Origin: Anaerolineae bacterium
GTDB taxonomy: Bacteria; Chloroflexota; Anaerolineae; 4572-78; NAK82
Assembly (NCBI GenBank): GCA_030597485.1
Contig: JAUVRU010000117.1
Location: 1-6,753 of the forward strand
Length of the DNA: 6,753 nucleotides
Reading direction: 5' to 3'
The notes under the pieces were generated by a model. That model was not told where the DNA came from. It did no database searches and was given only the letters and a program-made list of their open reading frames with translations. Positions within the stretch are counted from its first letter, which is position 1. Every line of letters begins with the position of its first letter. This document shows, in pieces, positions 1 to 5,441 of this stretch. The position numbers and the translations under genes were made by a program.

Positions 1-173
1 ATTCCAAGCCTATTCCATACCTTTTCAGTGTATTCAGTCCGCTCAGTGCTATCAGTGATTCAAATTCCCACCAGCCGCCCCACCCACCTTTAATCGCTCC
101 CGATGCCCACACCAGGACGTTTCCGGCGCACAAACATCAGACAGGAGTATCACCCAATGTCACACGTCACCGA
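1..173 (+). repeat. Dispersed repeat, copy 1
   Basis: First of three consecutive copies; it may begin before the window. Two parts are recognisable. The first is a core with four CAGT motifs at 26, 35, 44 and 53, exactly 9 bp apart, ending in a GTGATTCAAATTCCCACC-type stretch. The second contains CCCGATGCCCACACCA, TTCCGGCGCA, CATCAGACAGGAGTATCACC and CACCGAATTCC. The order and sequence recur at 174-367 and in part at 368-452 and 3557-3674. No protein family is recognisable in any frame, so I treat it as noncoding. Origin and function are unknown. Confidence 0.75.
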
Positions 174-367
174 ATTCCACACCTTTTCAGTGCATTCAGT
201 CCGCTCAGCACTTTCAGTGATTCAAATTCCCACCAGCCGCCACACCCACCGTCTCCCTCTCCCGATGCCCGATATTGAACCCCAGAAAAAGATCCCGATG
301 CCCACACCACGACGTTCCGGCGCACCGAGATCATGCGCGAGTATCACCCAACTTCACGTTTCACCGA
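174..367 (+). repeat. Dispersed repeat, copy 2
   Basis: Second copy, directly following copy 1 in the same orientation. It has the same 9-bp phased CAGT core (188, 197, 206, 215; the third reads CAGC) and the same distal module ending in CACCGAATTCC. It is about 20 bp longer than copy 1 because the segment around CCCGATGCCC is duplicated internally (261-270 and 294-303). Reading frames running through it translate to low-complexity serine, valine and proline-rich peptides without domain signatures, which fits repeat DNA rather than a gene. Confidence 0.75.
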
Positions 368-452
368 ATTCCAAGCCTATTCCACATCTTTTCAGTGTAT
401 TCAGTACGATCAGTGCCCTCAGTGATTCAAACTCCCACCACCCGCCACAGCC
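368..452 (+). repeat. Dispersed repeat, copy 3 (partial)
   Basis: Third copy, same orientation, keeping only the proximal part: ATTCCAAGCCTATTCCA, the CAGT core with motifs at 393, 402, 411 and 420 (9-bp period), then a CCCACCA-like stretch. After about 452 the sequence departs from the repeat. From there to 560 it is GC-rich and I recognise nothing in it. Confidence 0.7.
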
Positions 453-560
453 AGCCCCTCCCGCCTGCGCCGCCGCCACGCCCTCAGGTTGGCAACCCCG
501 AAAGCCCACCCTACAAGTTGGACCGGGCATCGTGGGCAAGGTGTGGAAAGTCTGGACGAC

Positions 561-579
561 GGTTCAGAACTTCTGAACC
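561..579. promoter_or_regulatory. 19-bp perfect palindrome, 9-1-9
   Basis: GGTTCAGAA and TTCTGAACC flank a single central C, giving a perfect inverted repeat with an odd centre. The size and symmetry match a dimeric-repressor site, but the sequence could also fold as a short RNA hairpin (7-bp stem, 5-nt loop). No T run follows, so it is not a terminator by itself. It lies about 70 bp upstream of the perR -35 element. What binds it, if anything, is unknown. Confidence 0.4.
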
Positions 580-595
580 CCCTCACGTCAAAGAC

Positions 596-632
596 AAGAC
601 CCGCTTACCTCGGGCAGTAGGCAGGTCTTTTT
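596..632 (+). terminator. Intrinsic terminator upstream of perR promoter
   Basis: AAGACCCGCTTAC (596-608) pairs with GTAGGCAGGTCTT (617-629) with one mismatch and one G-U pair, leaving an 8-nt loop and a T run at 628-632. This is a plausible rho-independent terminator on the plus strand. It would stop read-through from the repeat region before the perR promoter, which begins 16 bp further on. Confidence 0.6.
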
Positions 633-647
633 CACGGGGACCGGAAT

Positions 648-676
648 TTGACAAGCCACTTCAGATGTATTATACT
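648..676 (+). promoter_or_regulatory. Sigma-70 promoter of perR
   Basis: TTGACA at 648-653 and TATACT at 671-676 are separated by exactly 17 bp, close to the housekeeping consensus. The predicted start near 682-684 gives a leader of about 40 nt before the perR start codon. The -10 end and start site lie inside the palindrome at 675-705, so a protein bound there would block the polymerase. Confidence 0.85.
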
Positions 677-705
677 CTCTATAGAGAGTGACTCTCTATA
701 GAGAG
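675..705. promoter_or_regulatory. 31-bp palindromic operator at perR start site
   Basis: Two identical 14-bp palindromes, CTCTCTATAGAGAG, sit at 675-688 and 692-705, with centres 17 bp apart. Because each is self-complementary, the whole span is also one perfect 15-1-15 inverted repeat centred on G690. It overlaps the last two bases of the -10 element and the expected transcription start, the classic place for an autorepressor. The likely binder is the adjacent Fur-family protein, since PerR regulators commonly repress their own gene. The sequence is not the AT-rich box known for Bacillus PerR (TTATAATnATTATAA). Confidence 0.75.
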
Positions 706-721
706 CGGGCTCACAGATGGG

Positions 722-1168
722 ATGATTATGGCCGATCCGCAAGCTAGGTTTGAGGAACTGGTGAACAAACTCCGGGAGCGTGAGTACCGGCTGACGCCTC
801 AACGTGTGGCCCTGATGCGTCTCCTTGCTGCCAGCGACGGGCATCCCAGCGCCTCACACCTGTACGACCGGCTCCAAGAGCAGTTCCCGACGACGAGTCC
901 AGGCACGATCTACAAGACGCTGAACCTGCTGAAGGACCTGGATGAAGTGTTGGAGCTTGGCTTCAGCGACGACGACAACCGGTATGACGGAAACAAGCCC
1001 TACCCTCACCCGCACGTGATCTGTGTGCGCTGCCGAAAGATCATGGACCTCGAGGTTGGCATGGCCCAGAACCTGCTCCAAGAGGCAGCCCAGCAATCAG
1101 GCTTCCAGATCGTGAGCCACCGGCTTGACCTGTACGGCATCTGCCCGGACTGCCAGGACCGTGAATAG
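722..1168 (+). CDS. perR: PerR-type peroxide-sensing repressor (Fur family)
   Basis: A 148-residue metal-dependent repressor of the Fur family, probably sensing H2O2 and controlling itself and the downstream catalase. The N-terminal winged helix (about 10-85) contains LTPQR at 24-28 and a recognition helix with TIYKTL at 62-67. The C-terminal domain keeps all five ligands of the Bacillus PerR regulatory metal site: His41, Asp89, His96, His98 and Asp109. Asp at the last position is typical of PerR, where Fur has Glu. The structural zinc site is complete: Cys101/Cys104 in CVRC and Cys141/Cys144 in CPDC. The tail GFQIVSHRLDLYGICPDC matches PerR closely. One residue is inserted between Asp89 and His96 relative to Bacillus PerR. 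An ATG at 728 is an equally possible start (MADPQ); neither has a strong ribosome binding site. Zur or Fur are less likely, given the ligands and the katA neighbour. Confidence 0.88.
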   Translation: MIMADPQARFEELVNKLREREYRLTPQRVALMRLLAASDGHPSASHLYDRLQEQFPTTSPGTIYKTLNLLKDLDEVLELGFSDDDNRYDGNKPYPHPHVICVRCRKIMDLEVGMAQNLLQEAAQQSGFQIVSHRLDLYGICPDCQDRE

Positions 1169-1322
1169 GCCTGCCTGTGCGCCATCTTCTTTTTCTGCGC
1201 TCTGGGGGCCTTTGTTCCGATAGCACGCCGGCTCCGGGGGACTGTCGAGTCCGGAAAGGAGGGAATATCGCCGCACCAGCATGAGGAAACCGTCAGGCAA
1301 GGGACGATTGGGTCCTATTGAG

Positions 1323-1355
1323 CATAATACGGCTGCTCGCCAGATCAATTGATCT
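1323..1355 (+). promoter_or_regulatory. Putative katA promoter and operator-like palindrome
   Basis: CATAAT (1323-1328) resembles a -10 element, but I find no good -35 at 16-18 bp. About 20 bp downstream lies a perfect 14-bp palindrome, AGATCAATTGATCT (1342-1355), extended by GC/GC after one mismatch on each side. Its core TCAATTGA matches the TCTATAGA core of the perR operator as TCWATWGA. It may be a PerR site controlling katA, but the resemblance is short and the promoter call is weak. Confidence 0.4.
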
Positions 1356-1396
1356 TGCTGCGTGGGAGACCGCGCTCAAGCGAAAGGAGAAACACA

Positions 1397-2836
1397 ATGA
1401 CTGAACGGAAAACTTTGACAACAGCCGCAGGCATACCTGTCAGTGACAACCAGACCTCGCTCACTGCCGGAGAGCGAGGCCCAACGCTGATGCAGGACCA
1501 TCAACTGCTTGACAAGCTGGCCCACTTCAACCGCGAACGCATCCCGGAACGCGTGGTCCATGCCAAAGCAGCCGGGGCCCACGGGGTCCTGACCGTGACC
1601 AACGACATTAGCCGGTACACCAAGGCCAGGCTATTCTCGGAAGTGGGCAAAAAGACCGAAATGTTCGGCCGCTTTTCCACAGTGGCCGGCGAGAAGGGCT
1701 CTGCGGACACGGTCCGTGATGTCAGGGGCTTTGCCCTCAAGTTCTACACCGAAGAGGGCAACTGGGATCTGGTCGGGAACAACACGCCCACCTTCTTTAT
1801 CCGGGATGCGATGAAATTCCCCGACTTTATCCACACGCAGAAACGTGTCCCGCAGACCAACCTGAGATCCCCGGTCATGTGGTGGGATTTTTGGGCGCAG
1901 GTTCCTGAAGCGCTGCACCAGGTGACCATTCTGTTCTCGGATCGCGGCATTCCCGCGGGCATCCCCTACATGAACGGCTATGGGAGCCACACCTATAGCT
2001 TTATCAATGCGCAGGATGAACGCTTCTGGGTCAAGTTCCACTTCAAGACGCAACAGGGGATCAAGTGCATGACCCAGGAAGAAGGCGATCTCATGGCAGG
2101 CCAGGATCCCGACTATCACACCGGGCAGCTATTCGAGGCCATCGAACGCGGCGACTACCCAAAGTGGACCTTCTATGTACAGATTATGCCAGAGGTCGAG
2201 GCCGAGACGTACCGTTGGAATCCCTTCGATCTGACCAAGGTCTGGCCCCACGGGGACTATCCCCTCTACGAAGTCGGCGTGCTGGAGCTGAATCGCAATC
2301 CCGAGAACTACTTTGCCGAGGTCGAGCAGTCGGCTTTCTCGCCGGCAAACGTGGTGCCTGGCATCTCCTTCTCTCCCTGCAAGATGCTGCAGGCGCGCAT
2401 CTTTGCCTACGCCGATGCGCATCGATACCGCCTGGGTGCGAACTATGAGGCGCTGCCGATCAACCGCCCGAAGGTTGAAACACACAACTACCAGCGCGAC
2501 GGCTTTATGAGGTTCGATGGCAACGCGGGACCAGCCGTGAACTACGAGCCCAACACCTTCGGTGGCCCCGAAGCGGATCCCGCTTATGCCGAGCCGCCGC
2601 TCAAGATCTCCGGCGATGCCGACCGTTATGAGCAGAAGCGTGGCGTAGACGACGACTATATCCAGCCCGGAATCCTGTTCCGCCTGATGCCGCTCGACGA
2701 ACAGGAGCGACTCATTGCCAACATCGTGGGCACCCTCAAGGACGTACCCCAAACGATCCAGGAAAAGATGGTGGGACACTTTACCAGGGCTGACCCGGCC
2801 TATGGCGCGGGTGTGGCAGAGGGGTTGGGGCTATAG
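1397..2836 (+). CDS. katA: Haem catalase, clade 3 (small subunit)
   Basis: A 479-residue monofunctional haem catalase converting 2 H2O2 to water and oxygen, in the cytoplasm. The start is the ATG at 1397, preceded by AAAGGAG 7 bp upstream; a TTG at 1349 in the same frame has no such site and adds a non-family N-terminus. The distal haem pocket is present: His55 in [12 protein letters not shown] and Asn128 in DLVGNNTP. The proximal haem ligand is Tyr338 in [14 protein letters not shown], with Arg334 beside it. Other conserved blocks are FGRFSTV (90-96), [10 protein letters not shown] (141-150), WTFYVQIMP (257-265), [15 protein letters not shown] [11 protein letters not shown] (274-284) and [13 protein letters not shown] (299-311). 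The length matches small-subunit catalases, which lack the extra C-terminal domain of large-subunit forms. Nothing suggests truncation. Position downstream of a PerR-type regulator points to peroxide-induced expression. Confidence 0.97.
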   Translation: MTERKTLTTAAGIPVSDNQTSLTAGERGPTLMQDHQLLDKLAHFNRERIPERVVHAKAAGAHGVLTVTNDISRYTKARLFSEVGKKTEMFGRFSTVAGEKGSADTVRDVRGFALKFYTEEGNWDLVGNNTPTFFIRDAMKFPDFIHTQKRVPQTNLRSPVMWWDFWAQVPEALHQVTILFSDRGIPAGIPYMNGYGSHTYSFINAQDERFWVKFHFKTQQGIKCMTQEEGDLMAGQDPDYHTGQLFEAIERGDYPKWTFYVQIMPEVEAETYRWNPFDLTKVWPHGDYPLYEVGVLELNRNPENYFAEVEQSAFSPANVVPGISFSPCKMLQARIFAYADAHRYRLGANYEALPINRPKVETHNYQRDGFMRFDGNAGPAVNYEPNTFGGPEADPAYAEPPLKISGDADRYEQKRGVDDDYIQPGILFRLMPLDEQERLIANIVGTLKDVPQTIQEKMVGHFTRADPAYGAGVAEGLGL

Positions 2837-2873
2837 CGACATCCACAGGGACATGATAACTGGTACCGGTTCA

Positions 2874-2907
2874 AATGCCAGGCACCCGTCAGGTGCCTGG
2901 CGTTATT
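2874..2907 (+). terminator. Hairpin terminator after katA
   Basis: GCCAGGCACC (2877-2886) and GGTGCCTGGC (2892-2901) form a perfect 10-bp stem with the 5-nt loop CGTCA. A and T residues on either side extend it to about 13 bp with one wobble pair. The following GTTATT is only a weak U tract, so termination may be inefficient. It begins about 40 bp after the katA stop and could work in both directions. Confidence 0.6.
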
Positions 2908-3005
2908 GCGCCTTGAGGATCGGGAGGTGGCTCGACTTTCCACTAGGTTCTGTTGACATTTCAACGTAATCGCCAGCGGCGATATCTCGACATTGCCCTC
3001 CATCT

Positions 3006-3078
3006 GGGCGACCACGGAGGGTCGCCCCTACCACGGTCTCCCTGTCATGCCGGTAGGGGCAGCCCGACGTGGCTGCCC
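3006..3078. repeat. REP/BIME-like pair of inverted hairpins
   Basis: Two hairpins of the same design face each other. GGGCGACC (3006-3013) pairs with GGTCGCCC (3020-3027), and GGGCAGCC (3057-3064) pairs with GGCTGCCC (3071-3078). Each has an 8-bp stem and a 6-nt loop. Between them GCCCCTACC (3024-3032) and GGTAGGGGC (3052-3060) are perfect inverted repeats. This head-to-head layout is typical of bacterial repetitive extragenic palindromes. No REP-associated transposase is in the window. Confidence 0.6.
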
Positions 3079-3158
3079 AAGTGCCCTAGCCATCATGGTC
3101 CAGGTGTTTTCACCCAAACTGGTCAAGAGAGACACTGTCGAGACCCGTTCCGCATCAA

Positions 3159-3191
3159 GGGATGCTCCACTGCTCTCCGCAGAAGCATCCC
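3159..3191. other. Composite hairpin in convergent intergenic region
   Basis: GGGATGCT (3159-3166) pairs with AGCATCCC (3184-3191), and inside this CTGC (3170-3173) pairs with GCAG (3179-3182). The result is 12 bp of stem with an asymmetric internal loop (CCA against A) and a 5-nt cap. No T run follows. It may be a structured RNA element or another palindromic repeat. From 3079 to 3289 I see nothing else. Confidence 0.35.
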
Positions 3192-3289
3192 CATAGCCAT
3201 CAACCGCAACCATCCCCATCCGTTCTACACCAAATTCGATCTAGTCCCCAAAATTTTAACCTTCAGGCGTGATGCTTTCCGAACATTTG

Positions 3290-3298
3290 TGCTATAAT
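3290..3298 (+). promoter_or_regulatory. Orphan extended -10 promoter
   Basis: TGCTATAAT is a perfect extended -10 element (TG, one base, TATAAT) in an AT-rich patch; there is no convincing -35. A transcript would start near 3305 and run into repeat DNA with no supported gene, so this may make a noncoding RNA or be a chance match. Confidence 0.35.
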
Positions 3299-3395
3299 AA
3301 GATTATCACCTCTTCATTCCCGGACCCTGGTCTGTTACAACAAGCGGCAGAAGGGGATCATCCACCCAATGCCCTGCAAACATGACAAAACCCGT

Positions 3396-3515
3396 TGATC
3401 CAGCCCCGATTTTGGCCCCAATAGTCCACTTTCCGAACTCCAACTCCGCTGATCCATCCCCCCTCTTGCCCGTGAGAGTCCACTTTCCGGACTCTGACTC
3501 TGATGATCTTCCGCC
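3396..3515. repeat. 54-bp tandem repeat, two copies plus a partial
   Basis: GATC boxes at 3397, 3451 and 3505 and AGTCCACTTTCCG boxes at 3423 and 3477 are each spaced 54 bp. Copies span roughly 3396-3449 and 3450-3503, with a short third start. The period is 18 codons, so several frames stay open through it (for example a plus-strand frame repeating a VHFP-x-S-x-S pattern). I see no start with a ribosome site and no known family, so I annotate a repeat rather than a gene. Confidence 0.65.
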
Positions 3516-3532
3516 TGCCACCCGACACATAC

Positions 3533-3563
3533 AAAAAAGCGGCTGCCACCCAGGGCCAGCCGC
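3533..3563 (-). terminator. Minus-strand intrinsic terminator without a gene
   Basis: Read on the minus strand, GCGGCTG (3563-3557), an 11-nt loop and CAGCCGC (3545-3539) are followed immediately by six T residues (3538-3533). This has the form of a good rho-independent terminator. No supported minus-strand gene ends just before it; the nearest minus-strand reading frame of substance ends at 4483. It may terminate an unseen RNA or belong to the repeat module. Confidence 0.5.
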
Positions 3564-3674
3564 CAGACCCACCTTCAACCTCTCCCGATGCCCCCACCCG
3601 GCGTTTCCGGCGCAAAAACATCAGACAGGAGTATCACCCAACGTCACACGTCACCGAATTCCGAGCTTGTTCCA
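3557..3674 (+). repeat. Dispersed repeat, copy 4 (distal module only)
   Basis: This stretch repeats the distal module of the copies at 1-367, in the same orientation: CCAGCCGCC, CTCCCGATGCCC, GTTTCCGGCGCA, CATCAGACAGGAGTATCACC and CACGTCACCGAATTCC, ending in a CGAGCTTGTTCCA variant of the next copy's start. The 9-bp phased CAGT core that should follow is absent. Together with copies 1-3 it lies on both sides of perR-katA. Confidence 0.75.
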
Positions 3675-3728
3675 TGGCTCGTCTGAAGAAAGGTTTCTGC
3701 CGCCCATTTGTGGGGGAAAATGCATAAA

Positions 3729-3822
3729 AAACTCGGTTTCTTGACATGCATACCCACAAATCGGCCTGTTCTGAAGGCATAAGTGGGCCGTGATCCCAAA
3801 TCATCTCCAAGAAACCGAGTTT
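3729..3822. mobile_element. MITE-like element with 15-bp terminal inverted repeats
   Basis: AAACTCGGTTTCTTG (3729-3743) and CAAGAAACCGAGTTT (3808-3822) are perfect inverted repeats bounding a 94-bp unit. Inside is a second short inverted pair, CCCAC (3753-3757) and GTGGG (3783-3787). The unit encodes nothing. Size, ends and intergenic position fit a miniature inverted-repeat element. I see no clear target-site duplication, so mobility is unproven; it could be a static palindromic repeat. Confidence 0.5.
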
Positions 3823-4237
3823 CCTGAGTAGAGTCATTCATAGAGAATACAGGGAGCAGCATGATTCAATATTCCTGCTGCAGTCAGTCAGCCATTTCGC
3901 AATCATAGCATGTGTTGACAAAGTTGGTAAATTGACCAGCACAACTGTCAGCAAGGCGCGCTCCCTGGAGAGGCCGCTTTCGGGGGGAGAAGGACCAGAT
4001 ACAGTTCATGGGATTCGAGGCGGCTTCTCACAGCAGGGGATCATCAGTCGTCTGCCACAAGATACCGGACGCCAGTTGCCCAATGAAGCACTGCCGGCTC
4101 CGAGCAGCCTGGCGGGACACAGGCAGACACCAGGAGTGGCGTGATAGACTCGAGATTCTGGCGAACCCTGAAGCCAATACAAACGGGGCCGAGATTCAGA
4201 AGCGAACTCAACCCCTCGTGCCATTCTACGTATGCCA
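3823..4237. other. Intergenic stretch with no supported feature
   Basis: About 415 bp. A TTGACA at 3915-3920 has no matching -10 element at 16-18 bp. Short open frames on both strands (plus 3932-4144 and 4008-4307, minus 4006-4293) overlap one another and match no family I know. They could be remnants of a decayed gene, but nothing in the sequence shows which. Confidence 0.4.
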
Positions 4238-4294
4238 GGTGGCGACATCTGTGCCCTCAAGCGACCCGCGGAGCGCGCACGCCATGTCGCCACC
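4238..4294. repeat. Long hairpin with 11-bp perfect stem
   Basis: GGTGGCGACAT (4238-4248) and ATGTCGCCACC (4284-4294) pair perfectly. An inner GTGC/GCAC pair (4251-4254, 4277-4280) continues the stem after a one-base bulge. The loop is GC-rich. This is the first of four hairpins in about 200 bp downstream of the minus-strand hydrolase remnant. Confidence 0.5.
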
Positions 4295-4316
4295 CTTGCA
4301 GGGCTGAAAACTCATA

Positions 4317-4332
4317 GCGGAGTTCACTCCGC
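4317..4332. repeat. Short palindrome GCGGAGT-TC-ACTCCGC
   Basis: Seven-base perfect arms around a 2-base centre. As RNA the loop would need to open to about four bases. The A and CA flanks do not extend it. It is probably one of the short palindromic intergenic repeats of this genome. Confidence 0.45.
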
Positions 4333-4353
4333 AACCAGCGAAAACCACGAATG

Positions 4354-4400
4354 GGCCAGCCCAAGACCAGCATCGCGCAACCGCTGATCGTGGGCTGGCC
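4354..4400 (-). terminator. 10-bp stem hairpin downstream of hydrolase remnant
   Basis: GGCCAGCCCA (4354-4363) and TGGGCTGGCC (4391-4400) pair perfectly with a 27-nt loop, which itself contains a CAGC/GCTG pair. On the minus strand a TTTT run appears only about ten bases after the stem, so this is at best a weak terminator for minus-strand transcription from the hydrolase region. Confidence 0.35.
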
Positions 4401-4410
4401 ACTCCGGCTC

Positions 4411-4433
4411 TCCCTAGACCCCTGGCCTAGGGA
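4411..4433 (-). other. 7-bp hairpin TCCCTAG/CTAGGGA
   Basis: TCCCTAG (4411-4417) and CTAGGGA (4427-4433) pair perfectly around a 9-nt loop, about 50 bp after the stop of the minus-strand hydrolase frame. There is no T run on either side. It could help RNA 3'-end formation or stability, or be chance in GC-rich DNA. Confidence 0.3.
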
Positions 4434-4482
4434 CAGGGGCAGCGCGTTGCGAGCCAGCCGAAACGTCACGCTGGGTTGCCCG

Positions 4483-5379
4483 TCACTCACTCGGTAATGA
4501 GTTGATGAACTCACCCACCAGCTCGACGACGGCCGATTGGTGCTTCCATGATTGGTCATCATGTTCCTGCCAAAACGGATCCGCGGCAGTAACAATGACC
4601 ATGTCGAGCTCATCCAGCAAGACAACATGCTGTCCGCCATGACCCGATGTGTAGTTGAAATAGCGGTCGCCTGCCCTGCCGGACCACCACTGATAACCAT
4701 ACCCAAGGTCACGAAAGTAGCCATATCTGCTCGTTATGCCGGGTAACCACCCAGAAATATTTGCACCCTCCGAGTACCTCTGTAGGGAATCCCTGACCCA
4801 ATCAGCTGAGAGCACTTGATTCCCCTCGTATTCGCCGTCGTCCAGATATGACAGGCCGAACTTGGCCATATCACGAGCCGTAACGTAGATCTCCCCCCAG
4901 CCCCAGTTGTAGTTGTCCGCATCGGTGGTCCAATCGCCCACCTCGGCGGCAATCGGCGAGAGAAGATGCTCCTGAGCGTATGATTTGAGATCGGTTTCGC
5001 ACGCCCGTTGCACGACGACCCCCAGGAGATGGGACGTCACACTGCAATAGTTGCCCTCGGTTCCCGGATCGCTGACCAGTGGAAAATCAACCAGGGGAGG
5101 CACCCAAAGCCAGTTGCCGCTGAGATAGAGGATATCGCCATAGTGGCCAGTGGAGTCGAATGGGTATCCGGCGCGCATCTGCAGCATGTGCTGGATCGTG
5201 ATCTGCTCCTTCCTCGGGTCAGTTATTTCTTCAGCGAAATCCGGGAAGAAGCTCATCATCTTCAGATCCACGCTTGACAGACAGCCTTGCTCCAGCGCAA
5301 TCCTAGACGGGAGCTGTGTTTTGCAGCTTGTCAAATCCTTCCTTTGCGAGACGACAGAGCCTGGTCCTTCCTCCTCCAC
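4483..5379 (-). pseudogene. Beta-lactamase-family serine hydrolase, 5'-truncated
   Basis: A 298-codon frame from a GTG at 5379 matches the C-terminal part of class C beta-lactamase-like serine hydrolases (PF00144; the family includes penicillin-binding esterases and NylB-type amidases). Visible family blocks are IALEQGCLSSVD (27-38), FFPDFAEEITDPRKEQITIQHMLQMRAG (44-71), the PGTEGNYCSVTSHLLG region with the motif-2 tyrosine at 111, YVTARDMAKFG (165-175) and the motif-3 equivalent SGHGGQ (245-250, His247). Motif 1, the nucleophile SxxK, should lie just before residue 27, but that place holds TSCK with altered spacing and no family match further upstream. No ATG exists: the frame stays open back to a stop near 5510, antisense to nothing else but inside the neighbouring gene in another frame. 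I infer loss of the signal peptide and nucleophile segment. Without the serine it should be inactive. The rest has no internal stop, so the decay looks recent. Confidence 0.7.
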
Positions 5380-5441
5380 GGATGCTGCTGTTTCTCTGAT
5401 TGAACGTCTGTGGCGCCGCCACGACGCCCTGGCCGTCCCGC

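Noticed and set aside
1..480. Possible CRISPR array
   Set aside because: The repeating units are about 170-195 bp and diverged; there are no short identical repeats with unique spacers of similar length and no cas genes.
103..691. Overlapping plus-strand open frames of 157 and 138 codons in the upstream region
   Set aside because: They run through the dispersed repeats in different frames, have low-complexity serine and proline-rich translations, no family match and no convincing ribosome site.
1281..1352. Small 23-codon frame (MRKPSGKGRLG start) between perR and katA
   Set aside because: The AGGAGGG upstream is about 17 bp from its ATG, too far to serve it, and the peptide has no recognisable feature.
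1349..1396. TTG start extending katA by 16 codons
   Set aside because: It lacks a ribosome site and family similarity; the ATG at 1397 has AAAGGAG at the right distance and gives the usual catalase N-terminus.
1631..2779. Long minus-strand frames of 162 and 216 codons opposite katA
   Set aside because: They are shadows of a strongly conserved catalase coding sequence, as often seen in GC-rich genes, and show no family features.
3306..3862. Open frames of 67-120 codons on both strands across the 54-bp repeat and the MITE-like element
   Set aside because: They stay open because 54 is a multiple of three and through repeat DNA; start sites are unsupported and the frames conflict with each other.
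4006..4307. Mutually overlapping frames on both strands of about 95-99 codons
   Set aside because: No ribosome site, no motif, and one is the complement of the other; they end in the hairpin cluster.
5300..5380. Single frameshift restoring the SxxK motif of the hydrolase
   Set aside because: I read the other two minus-strand frames here; they hit stops (GTC TAG and ATT TGA) and contain no serine-x-x-lysine in the expected context.
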